From NCBI GenBank assembly GCA_946887385.1, contig CAMPKU010000019.1, positions 1 to 27,718 on the forward strand: DNA of 27,718 bases. Direction: 5' to 3'. Each line of letters begins with the position of its first letter. The first letter of the stretch is position 1. The position numbers were made by a program, and so were the translations under genes. The notes below the pieces were generated by a model. The model had not been told where the DNA came from and searched no databases. It saw nothing but the letters and a program-made list of their open reading frames with translations. Origin of the DNA: an uncultured Gammaproteobacteria bacterium (GTDB lineage Bacteria; Pseudomonadota; Gammaproteobacteria; Rariloculales; Rariloculaceae). Of the stretch, positions 8,182 to 14,780 are shown piece by piece.

Positions 8182-8255
8182 TGGAGGCTAGGAGCGGAAT
8201 CGAACCGCTGTACACGGCTTTGCAGGCCGCTGCATCACCACTCTGCCACCTAGCC
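8182..8255 (-). tRNA. cysT: tRNA-Cys (anticodon GCA)
   Basis: The acceptor GGCTAGG (8255-8249) pairs with CCTAGCC, followed by discriminator U and an encoded CCA. The anticodon arm GGC-CTGCAAA-GCC gives anticodon GCA. The T arm GCGGTTCGATTCCGC is complete. In many gammaproteobacteria this gene sits in a glyW-cysT-leuZ cluster; here the tRNA-Gly is not present upstream. Confidence 0.97.
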
Positions 8256-8280
8256 GGAAGCGGGGAAACGGGCGCAATTT

Positions 8281-8286
8281 AGCATA
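8281..8286 (-). promoter_or_regulatory. Candidate -10 element for the tRNA pair
   Basis: On the minus strand TATGCT lies 25 bases before tRNA-Cys and is followed by a GC-rich stretch (GCGCCCG), the kind of discriminator seen at stringently controlled stable-RNA promoters. I do not see a convincing -35 hexamer at the right distance. Confidence 0.3.
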
Positions 8287-8339
8287 GGCTCGTGCCCCGC
8301 TGCGCGCGCGGCGCCCGAATGCTGTAGAAGTCGAAATGG

Positions 8340-8366
8340 GCCGGGCGGCCGAACGGGCCGCCCGGC
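8340..8366 (-). terminator. Strong GC hairpin after the SYLF gene
   Basis: Arms 8340-8350 and 8356-8366 are perfectly complementary (11 bp, CCGGGCGGCC core) with a 5-base loop. It begins about 20 bases after the SYLF stop codon, where a terminator is expected. No clear run of U follows on the minus strand, so it may be a rho-independent terminator of weak type or an mRNA 3'-end stabiliser. Confidence 0.5.
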
Positions 8367-8386
8367 GCAAAGAGCTGGACAACGCG

Positions 8387-8941
8387 CTAGCGCAGCTCGT
8401 CGTTCACCCAGAACTTCGTGCCGCTGACGTCGGCATGGGCCATGAGGCCCTTCTCGGTGATCTGGTAGAAAGCCACGCCGTCGAAGAAGCTCGACTGCAC
8501 GGACACGCCTTCCTTGCCGGCCGCGGCCTCCGCCGTCGCGCGAGAATCCCAGCCGCCGGCCACGAACTTGTTGAGCCGATCTTCGGTCTCGAACAGCATC
8601 ACGAGGCTATAGCGCTGTCCGCCGATGCCGAGGCCGATACCGCCCGTTCCCATGCGCATGTACGTGCGCTGGCCCGTGGCTTTGTTCACGGCCACGCCGT
8701 TGCCGCCGCCGCCGGAGACGATGAAGCCGCCCTTCGTGACGGTGAACACCGCGTAGCCGGATGCGCGTGCGAAGAGCTCGCGCGCGGCGTCCTGGGAGCT
8801 CAGCAGGCCGTCGAGTGTGGCTTGTGCATTCGTGTCGATCTCCTGCCGGCGTTCGACTGCCTTCGCGTTCTCCTGCGCGAGCGCCGGCCCAACGAACAGG
8901 GCCAAGACCGTAGCAAGCAACAACGATCGCTGAATGTGCAT
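8387..8941 (-). CDS. SYLF/YSC84-domain secreted protein
   Basis: A 184-residue protein with a clear signal peptide (SLLLATVLALFVGPALA, cleavage near residue 22) and one SYLF (YSC84, formerly DUF500) domain. The domain shows the family traits: ELFARASGYAVFTVTKGGFIV, a Gly-rich GGGGNGVAV turn, TYMRMGTGGIGLGIGGQ, and YQITEKGLMAHADVSGTKFW near the end. SYLF domains bind phosphoinositides in eukaryotes; the bacterial role, probably at the envelope, is not established. A good ribosome binding site (AGGAAAGG) precedes the ATG. It is 97 bases downstream of the HupE-family gene on the same strand and may be transcribed with it. Confidence 0.88.
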   Translation of the reverse strand: MHIQRSLLLATVLALFVGPALAQENAKAVERRQEIDTNAQATLDGLLSSQDAARELFARASGYAVFTVTKGGFIVSGGGGNGVAVNKATGQRTYMRMGTGGIGLGIGGQRYSLVMLFETEDRLNKFVAGGWDSRATAEAAAGKEGVSVQSSFFDGVAFYQITEKGLMAHADVSGTKFWVNDELR

Positions 8942-9038
8942 GGTGGTTACCTTTCCTCACTCACGAAGCCCGCATCGTGCGCGAACCGCACTCGGTTTGC
9001 CAGCCGCGTGTCGCTATTCGCCGACGCGCTGCGGCGGT

Positions 9039-9731
9039 CTACGAAGTGATGAAGCCCGTGAGCTGATGTCCCACGAGCACAAAGCCGGCTGCCATCAGCG
9101 CCACGTTGGCGGTCGATGCGTGACGAAGAAAGCCGCCGCTGCGCCGCCAGAGGTTGAACACGATGAGCATGAGTCCCAGCGCAAGCAATTGCCCGATCTC
9201 GACGCCCACGTTGAACGACACCATGTTCGCGACGAGCCCGTCCTGCGACAACGCCAAGTCCTGAAGCTTCGTTGCCAACCCTAACCCGTGGAAGAAACCG
9301 AAGAACAGTACAGCGGCCTTCGTACTCGGCTCGAAGCCGAGCCGGCGGAACCCGCCGAGGTTCTCGAACGCCTTGTACACCACGGACAGTCCGATCACGG
9401 CATCCACCAGGTACGCGTCCACGTGCCAGCCCGCGAGCACGCCGAGCAGCAACGTTGTGCTGTGGCCGATCGCGAACAACGTAACGTAGAGCGCTACGTC
9501 CTTGAGGCGATACAGGAAGAAGATCACGCCCGCGAGGAACAGCAAGTGGTCGTAACCGGTCACCATGTGCTTCGCGCCGAGGTACAGGTACGGCCCGATG
9601 TGCGTGCCGGTGGCTCGCAGCAAGAACGCCTGGTCGTCGCCGCCGATGCCGTGCGCGAACGCCGCACCGGAACCGAAGATGCCCAAGATCAGGGCCAGCG
9701 CTGTTCGATACACTGCGGGTCGCACGGCCAT
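9039..9731 (-). CDS. HupE/UreJ-family membrane protein
   Basis: A 230-residue protein with an N-terminal signal (ALALILGIFGSGAAFA), then His-containing periplasmic text (HGIGGDDQAF) and about six hydrophobic helices. Family motifs visible are YLGAKHMVTGYDHLLFL, LFAIGHSTTLLLG and FGFFHGLGLATKL, whose histidines are the likely metal ligands. Relatives include HupE and UreJ, nickel permeases beside hydrogenase or urease genes. This one matches the longer HupE/UreJ_2-type proteins, whose metal is usually not known. No hydrogenase or urease gene is nearby, so I do not assign nickel specifically. Confidence 0.82.
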   Translation of the reverse strand: MAVRPAVYRTALALILGIFGSGAAFAHGIGGDDQAFLLRATGTHIGPYLYLGAKHMVTGYDHLLFLAGVIFFLYRLKDVALYVTLFAIGHSTTLLLGVLAGWHVDAYLVDAVIGLSVVYKAFENLGGFRRLGFEPSTKAAVLFFGFFHGLGLATKLQDLALSQDGLVANMVSFNVGVEIGQLLALGLMLIVFNLWRRSGGFLRHASTANVALMAAGFVLVGHQLTGFITS

Positions 9732-9847
9732 GGTCGGTTCTCTTGCTCGGTAAGGGCTCGCGCGATGCTAGCACCGGGGTTGCGCCGGTGTCATGGCGGC
9801 CGCGGAATCCCATGAGAAGCGACTGCCGAGGCGGCGTTAAGACTATT

Positions 9848-9885
9848 TATCTCTTTGTAAACCAGAGATATAGAATGCAGTTCTA
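9848..9885 (+). promoter_or_regulatory. Two adjacent inverted repeats (candidate operator) with a -10-like box at the ThDP enzyme start
   Basis: TATCTCT (9848-9854) and AGAGATA (9864-9870) form a 7-bp inverted repeat with a 9-base spacer. Directly after it, TAGAA-tgcag-TTCTA (9871-9885) forms a second inverted repeat that ends at the ATG. TAGAAT (9871-9876) also resembles a -10 box, which would place the transcript start within a few bases of the start codon. A bound regulator would block the promoter. Confidence 0.45.
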
Positions 9886-11562
9886 ATGCAAACTAGAGAA
9901 CAGAAACTGACAGGCGGCAAAGCGCTCGTCGAAGCCGCGCGCGCGAACGGCATGACGACGATCTTCGGCGTGCCCGGCGCGCAGATCTATCCGTTGTTCG
10001 ATGCGCTGCACGGCACCGACATCGAGCTCATCGTGCCGCGGCACGAGCAGGCGGCCGCATACATGGCGATGGGCTACGCGAAGTCGACGGGCCGCACGGG
10101 CGTCTTTACCGTCGTCCCGGGTCCTGGCGTGCTGAACGCCGCCGCCGCGCTGTGCACGGCGATGGGCAATTGCGCGCCCGTCGTGTGTTTCACCGGCCAG
10201 GTGCCCTCCTCGTTCTTGGGGCAAGGCAGAGGGCATCTGCATGAGCTCGCCGATCAATCCGCCACGTTGCGCACGCTGATCAAAGACGCCTGGCGCGCCG
10301 ACTCCGTGGGCGCAGCACCGCAGCTCGTCAACGACGCTTTCCGCCTCGCCGCCGGCGGGCGGCCCGGCCCGGTTGCCGTCGAGATGTGCTGGGACACGAT
10401 GGCCGCCGAAGCGGCGGCCGTGGTCGAACCGAGCGCGGCACCGCTGCCTCCGCCTACGCCGGATCTCGACGCGATCGACGCGGCCGCGCGCCTGCTGGCT
10501 TCAGCCAAGAAGCCGCTCATCATGTGCGGCTCCGGCGCGCAGCACGCGGCGCGCGAGGTGCAAGCGTTAGCTGAAGTTCTGCACGCTCCGGTCACGGCGT
10601 TTCGCAGCGGTCGTGGCATCGTGCCCGAAGATCACGCGCTCGGCGTCGCTGCCGTCGCTGCCCGCGAGCTCTGGGACGACGTGGACGTGCTGCTCGGTGT
10701 CGGCAGCCGCCTCGAGATGCCATACATGCGCTGGGGCGACGCGATGCGCTACGAGCGCAAGCCATCGCGCGGGCCGAAGCTCATTCGCATCGACATCGAT
10801 CCCGCGGAGATGCAACGCCTCGAGCCCGACGTGGCCATCGTCGCCGACGCGGCCACGGCCTGCCGGCTGCTCGTCGAACGCCTCGGCGAACGCATCGCAC
10901 CGAACCGCGATCGAGCGGCCGAGATCGCTGCGGCGAAGCGCGTCGCCGAGGCTGCGTTCGAGCGCATCGAACCGCAAACATCGTTTCTGCGCGCCATTCG
11001 CGCCGTGCTGCCGCGGGACGGCATTCTCGTTCCCGAGCTGTCGCAAGTGGGCTTCGCCACGTACACGGGCGCGTTCCCCGTGCTCGCGCCGCGAACCTAT
11101 CTCTCGGAAGGCTTCCAGGGCACACTCGGCTTCGGATTCCCGACGGCGCTGGGAGCCAAGGTGGCCAATCCCGGCAAAGCCGTCGTGTCGGTGACGGGGG
11201 ACGGCGGTTTCATGTTCGGCGTGCAGGAGCTTGCAACGGCGGCGCAATACGACATCGCGCTCGTCACCGTCGTCTTCAACAACCACTCGTTCGCGAACGT
11301 GCTGCGCGATCAGCAAACCCAATACGGCGGCCGCACGCTCGGCTCGCAATTTCGCAACCCGGACTTCGTGCGGCTGGCCGAGAGCTTCGGCGTGGCGGCG
11401 CAGCGCGTGCGACAGCCGCAGGAGCTGCAGCGAGCGCTCGCAGACGAGCTCGCGGCGTCGCGGCCGGCGCTGATCGAGGTTCAGCTCGAGCCCGGCGCCG
11501 AGGCCTCGCCATGGCCCTACATCCACATGCGCCAGAAACCGAGCCAGCTTCTGCGTGCGTAG
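9886..11562 (+). CDS. Thiamine diphosphate-dependent enzyme, acetolactate synthase-like, substrate unknown
   Basis: A 558-residue protein of the acetolactate synthase / decarboxylase superfamily with three domains. The N-terminal pyrimidine-binding domain has the catalytic Glu54 in VPRHEQAAAYMAMGYA and the motif GQGRGHLHELADQ. The central domain contains PLIMCGSGAQ and VDVLLGVGSRLEMPY. The C-terminal diphosphate-binding domain has GDGGFMFGVQELATAAQYD (Gly438-Asp439) closing with NN at 465-466. The catalytic residues are therefore present. No small regulatory subunit (IlvN/IlvH) lies beside it, so it is unlikely to be the biosynthetic enzyme. The reaction cannot be read from sequence. It is the first of four closely spaced genes on this strand. 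Confidence 0.88.
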   Translation: MQTREQKLTGGKALVEAARANGMTTIFGVPGAQIYPLFDALHGTDIELIVPRHEQAAAYMAMGYAKSTGRTGVFTVVPGPGVLNAAAALCTAMGNCAPVVCFTGQVPSSFLGQGRGHLHELADQSATLRTLIKDAWRADSVGAAPQLVNDAFRLAAGGRPGPVAVEMCWDTMAAEAAAVVEPSAAPLPPPTPDLDAIDAAARLLASAKKPLIMCGSGAQHAAREVQALAEVLHAPVTAFRSGRGIVPEDHALGVAAVAARELWDDVDVLLGVGSRLEMPYMRWGDAMRYERKPSRGPKLIRIDIDPAEMQRLEPDVAIVADAATACRLLVERLGERIAPNRDRAAEIAAAKRVAEAAFERIEPQTSFLRAIRAVLPRDGILVPELSQVGFATYTGAFPVLAPRTYLSEGFQGTLGFGFPTALGAKVANPGKAVVSVTGDGGFMFGVQELATAAQYDIALVTVVFNNHSFANVLRDQQTQYGGRTLGSQFRNPDFVRLAESFGVAAQRVRQPQELQRALADELAASRPALIEVQLEPGAEASPWPYIHMRQKPSQLLRA

Positions 11563-11571
11563 CAAGCCGCG

Positions 11572-12075
11572 ATGCTGACGCTGCTCGCCGAGATCGAGCA
11601 AACCGCGCTCGGCGTGTGGGTTCGCGAGTCGCCGTCGCTGCTGGCGTTCCCGTTCATTCTGTACTTGCACACGCTGGGGCTCGCGCTGCTCGCGGGATTG
11701 AGCGTTGGCCTCGACGTTTGGCTGCTCGGCCGGCGCACGGTGCCGTCGTTCAATCTGAAGGGCCTTTACGCCGTGATGTGGCTCGGCTTCGGCATCAACG
11801 CGCTGTCGGGCGTGGTGTTGCTGGCCGCGTATCCGGCCAAGGCGCTCACGAACTGGGTGTTCTTCGCGAAGATGCTGCTCGTGGTGCTGGCCCTGTGGGT
11901 GGTCCAGCGCCTGAAGGGCGAGCTCGTGGTGCCGGCGGGCACGGGCACGCGCGAAGCGAGCCCGCGCGCGCGGCAGCTCGCGCTGGCGTCGCTGCTGCTC
12001 TGGGGCCTTACCATTCTCGCGGGGCGGTTCTTGGCGTACACGCACCACATACTCATGGCGAGCGACGCGTTGTGA
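11572..12075 (+). CDS. Small four-helix membrane protein (DUF6644-like), first of a pair
   Basis: A 167-residue integral membrane protein with four hydrophobic segments (about 20-45, 62-85, 92-112, 140-160). The first helix carries the pattern FPFILYLHTLGLALLAG followed by LDVWLLGRR, like proteins grouped as DUF6644. A histidine (His33) sits inside helix 1, and a His pair (YTHHIL) lies near the C-terminus. It starts 9 bases after the ThDP enzyme, and its TGA shares a base with the ATG of the next gene. Function is unknown; buried histidines could bind heme or metal, which is inference. Confidence 0.78.
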   Translation: MLTLLAEIEQTALGVWVRESPSLLAFPFILYLHTLGLALLAGLSVGLDVWLLGRRTVPSFNLKGLYAVMWLGFGINALSGVVLLAAYPAKALTNWVFFAKMLLVVLALWVVQRLKGELVVPAGTGTREASPRARQLALASLLLWGLTILAGRFLAYTHHILMASDAL

Positions 12076-12563
12076 TGGAAGCGTTCATCGACTGGATCGT
12101 AAGCACGCGGCTCTCGTGGTTCGTCACGGAATTCCGCTGGGTCTGGCCGATCGCCGAGACGCTGCACTTTTGCGGCCTCACGCTGCTGGCCGGCACCGTG
12201 GGTTTGTTCGACCTGCGTGTGCTCGGCTTCGTCAAGGGCATCGCACCGAGCACGCTGCACGCCTCGCTGCCGTGGGGCCTAGCCGGGTTCTTCATTAGTG
12301 TGGTCACGGGCGTGATGTTCATTTCCGGCACGCCTGATCAGTACTTTTACAACGACGCCTTCAAGCTCAAAGCAGTGCTCCTGGTGCTCTTGGGAACGAA
12401 CGCCGCGGTGTATTACTGGCGCGAGCACGCCCGCGTGCGCGCGCTCGGCCCGTACGACGACGCGCCGCGCCGCGCCAAGCTCGTGGCGGCAGCGTCGCTC
12501 GTGCTGCTGCTCGCCGTGATGCTGTGCGGGCGCATGATCACGTTCTTCCGCCCGCCGTACTGA
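12075..12563 (+). CDS. Small four-helix membrane protein (DUF6644-like), second of a pair
   Basis: A 162-residue membrane protein whose first helix (WPIAETLHFCGLTLLAG then LFDLRVLGF) aligns with that of the gene before it, including the buried histidine (His31). It has four hydrophobic segments and a basic REHARVRAL loop before the last one. An in-frame open region reaches back to 11511 but runs through the previous gene, so ATG 12075, coupled as TGATG, is the start. The two proteins look like diverged duplicates that might form a heterodimer. No function is known to me. Confidence 0.78.
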   Translation: MEAFIDWIVSTRLSWFVTEFRWVWPIAETLHFCGLTLLAGTVGLFDLRVLGFVKGIAPSTLHASLPWGLAGFFISVVTGVMFISGTPDQYFYNDAFKLKAVLLVLLGTNAAVYYWREHARVRALGPYDDAPRRAKLVAAASLVLLLAVMLCGRMITFFRPPY

Positions 12564-12611
12564 ATCGGGCGGAAGATCGCCGCGCAGCGAACCGTGCGAT
12601 GATGTGGCGAC

Positions 12612-13637
12612 ATGATGGCGGCGAAGGCGCGGAGACGATGCTCGATGGTGGTGTGCGCCGCGATCGTCATCATGGGCTGCACGTCGCCGCCGCCGGCGCA
12701 GATTCGTGCCGTCACCGGCATCGCACAGGGCACTACGTACGCGCTGCAGTGGATCGGTGGTAGTGCCGAGCCCGACGTGGCCGCGGCCGCAGAACGCGAG
12801 CTCGAGCGCATCGACGCGCTGCTCTCCAACTATCGCAGCGATTCCACGCTCGAAGAATTCAACGCCGCGCGCAGCGTGGCGCCGATCGAGCTGCCGGCCG
12901 AGCTCATCACGCTGCTCGAGCTGGCGAAGCGCGTGCATGCGGCTAGCGACGGCTGTTTCGACCCCACGGTTCGACCGCTCGTGCGCGCATGGGGTTTCGA
13001 CGGCGACGATCCGGCCGTGCCGACGGCGGCGGCCGTTGCAGAGGCGCGCGCAGTCGTCGGCCTCGACAAGCTCGAGCTGCTCGATGGAACGCGCGCGCGT
13101 AAAACCGTTCCGCAGCTCGAGATCGACATGGCGAGCATCGGCCAAGGTTATACGGCGGGGCGTCTCGCCGATGTTCTGGAACAACACGGCAGCACGGCGT
13201 ATCTCGCCGAGATCGGCGGTGAGATCGTGGCGCGCGGCACGAAAGCCGACGGTAGCCCATGGCGTGTAGGGCTCGAGAACCCGGTTGATGACGCGCGCCC
13301 GAGTCCAAGGCTTCGGATTCCGCTTCAGTCGCGCACGGCCGTCGTCACGAGCGGCTCATATCGCCACTACCTCGACGCCGGCGGCCGCCGCTGGGGGCAC
13401 ATCATCGATCCACGAAGCGGCCAGCCGGTGGACCACACGCTGTTGTCCGTCACCGTGGTGGGCTCCGATGCCGCAACGGCCGCAGCTTGGGGAACGGCGC
13501 TGCTGTGCTTGGGACCTGCGGCGGGCATCGCCGCGGCGGATCGGGAGCGGATTGCTGCTGTCTTCTGGCGGGAGCCCGCGACTACGTTCGAGCTGAGTCG
13601 AGCGTTCGAGGCGGAGTGGCGGGAGTGGCTCGATTAA
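12612..13637 (+). CDS. ApbE-like FAD:protein FMN transferase, lipoprotein, with altered metal site
   Basis: ApbE proteins attach FMN to Thr or Ser of target proteins such as NqrB/C and RnfD/G in the periplasm. The 341-residue product starts with a basic region and a lipobox-like end (VIMGC, Cys near residue 23), suggesting an outer or inner membrane lipoprotein. Family motifs are GIAQGTTYALQW, LLSNYRSDSTLEEFN, RAWGFDGDD, IGGEIVARG, VVTSGSYRHYL and WGHIIDPRSGQPV. Two usual residues differ: the ASIAKGY-type motif reads ASIGQGYTAG (Gln178), and the ADAxATAL metal motif reads AAAWGTAL, with Ala291 where Asp is expected. Activity may be altered or lost. No flavinylation target is visible nearby. 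Confidence 0.88.
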   Translation: MMAAKARRRCSMVVCAAIVIMGCTSPPPAQIRAVTGIAQGTTYALQWIGGSAEPDVAAAAERELERIDALLSNYRSDSTLEEFNAARSVAPIELPAELITLLELAKRVHAASDGCFDPTVRPLVRAWGFDGDDPAVPTAAAVAEARAVVGLDKLELLDGTRARKTVPQLEIDMASIGQGYTAGRLADVLEQHGSTAYLAEIGGEIVARGTKADGSPWRVGLENPVDDARPSPRLRIPLQSRTAVVTSGSYRHYLDAGGRRWGHIIDPRSGQPVDHTLLSVTVVGSDAATAAAWGTALLCLGPAAGIAAADRERIAAVFWREPATTFELSRAFEAEWREWLD

Positions 13638-13647
13638 GCCCAAATGA

Positions 13648-13726
13648 GGGGACGTTTTTATACATCCGTCCCCGGCTCGATAAGAGGGGACGGATTAATT
13701 TTTCTGCGAAAAATAAATCCGTCCCC
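13648..13726. repeat. Two REP-like GGGGACGG palindromes between convergent genes
   Basis: The first unit is GGGGACG (13648-13654) and CGTCCCC (13667-13673) around a 12-base loop. The second has 19-bp arms, 13686-13704 and 13708-13726, with one mismatch and a 3-base loop; its outer sequence is GGGGACGGATT and its inner part is T/A-rich. The shared GGGGAC ends are like dispersed palindromes linked to REP-associated tyrosine transposases in many proteobacteria. It lies 10 bases after the ApbE-like stop and 9 bases after the corA stop, so it could also end transcription from both sides. Confidence 0.75.
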
Positions 13727-13735
13727 CCGGCTCGC

Positions 13736-14704
13736 TCACAGCCAGCCGCGGCGTTTGAAGAACCAGAACGGCACCAGCGCCGAGGCCAGCATGAGCGCCC
13801 CGGCCAACGGATAGCCGAACTTCCAATCGAGCTCCGGCATCACGGCAAAATTCATTCCGTACACCGATGCGATCAGCGTGGGCGGCAGAAATACGCCGGC
13901 GGCGATCGAGAAAATCTTGATGATGTTGCTCTGCTCGATATTGATCATGCCGAGCGTCGCATCGAGCAAAAAGGTTACCTTCTGCGAGACGAACGACGCG
14001 TGGCTGCTCAGCGACTTCAGATAGTTGTCGAGTGTGCGAACCCGGCCCCGCAGCTCCTTGGCGTTGCCGCGATCCGCGAGCACTTGGCCGAAGAAGCCGG
14101 CGAGGCGCTGGAGCGACAACAGGCATACGTCAATGTTCGAGCACAGATCGCCCTTGCGGCCGATGAGCTGGAGTGTGCTCATGAGGTCACGGCTCTTGGA
14201 TTTCGGCGCCTCGCTGCGAAAGATCGCCCGGGAAATCGCGTCGACCTCCTCCTCGGCGCGCTCGAGGATGTCCGTTTGCCGATCGACGGTGGCTTCGAGC
14301 AACGCGGTGAAGAGAGTCTCGGCGTTCACGCAGCCGAGATTCGATTCGCCGGCGCGTTGCGGAAACGTCTTGAACACGCGCGGCTCGTGGTCCCTCACGG
14401 TAACGAGCTTGCCGCCTGCGAGCACGAATGCCACCGGCGCCATCAACAGATCGTCGCTGTCCGTGCGCGCCGGCAGCGTGGCTGTCATGAAGACCGCGTC
14501 GTCCTCCTTGTACAGCCGGCCCGAGAACTCGAGCCGCTGCATTTCCTCGCGCGTGGGGATGTCGACGCCGATCTGCGCTTCGACCAGCGCTTCCTCCTCG
14601 GCCGAAGGATTCAGCAGGTCGATCCAAATCAGTGCGCCGAGGTCGGCCAGCGAATCACCGACCGAGCGGAGACGCCCGCCATCGGAGGCAAACCCAACGA
14701 TCAT
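13736..14704 (-). CDS. corA: CorA magnesium/cobalt channel
   Basis: CorA is a pentameric inner-membrane channel taking up Mg2+ (also Co2+ and Ni2+). The 322-residue length fits. The large N-terminal cytoplasmic domain (IWIDLLNPSAEEEALVE, VTVRDHEPRVFKTFP) leads through a long helix (about 160-250) to two C-terminal membrane helices. The first ends in the selectivity motif YGMNF, followed by the periplasmic MPELDWKFGYP loop, and the protein ends with the basic FKRRGWL. The GMN and MPEL signatures favour CorA over ZntB. The ATG has an AGGTG 6 bases upstream. It lies 76 bases after the TonB operon on the same strand. Confidence 0.92.
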   Translation of the reverse strand: MIVGFASDGGRLRSVGDSLADLGALIWIDLLNPSAEEEALVEAQIGVDIPTREEMQRLEFSGRLYKEDDAVFMTATLPARTDSDDLLMAPVAFVLAGGKLVTVRDHEPRVFKTFPQRAGESNLGCVNAETLFTALLEATVDRQTDILERAEEEVDAISRAIFRSEAPKSKSRDLMSTLQLIGRKGDLCSNIDVCLLSLQRLAGFFGQVLADRGNAKELRGRVRTLDNYLKSLSSHASFVSQKVTFLLDATLGMINIEQSNIIKIFSIAAGVFLPPTLIASVYGMNFAVMPELDWKFGYPLAGALMLASALVPFWFFKRRGWL

Positions 14705-14714
14705 CGCCGCACCT

Positions 14715-14735
14715 GCCGTGCCTGGATGGCACGGC
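14715..14735 (-). terminator. Hairpin between the TonB operon and corA
   Basis: GCCGTGCC (14715-14722) and GGCACGGC (14728-14735) form a perfect 8-bp stem with a 5-base loop. A second GC stem (arms 14759-14765 and 14775-14781) overlaps the stop of the last TonB-operon gene. Neither is followed by a U run on the minus strand. They may end the operon transcript or structure the corA leader. Confidence 0.35.
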
Positions 14736-14780
14736 CACGGACTCTAGCACGCGCGGCGGCGCGCCCAGAAAGGCGGCGCG

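Noticed and set aside
10567..12048. A 493-codon open frame on the minus strand opposite the ThDP enzyme
   Set aside because: Its composition is Arg/His/Gln/Glu-rich and low in complexity, and the opposite strand has clear ThDP motifs.
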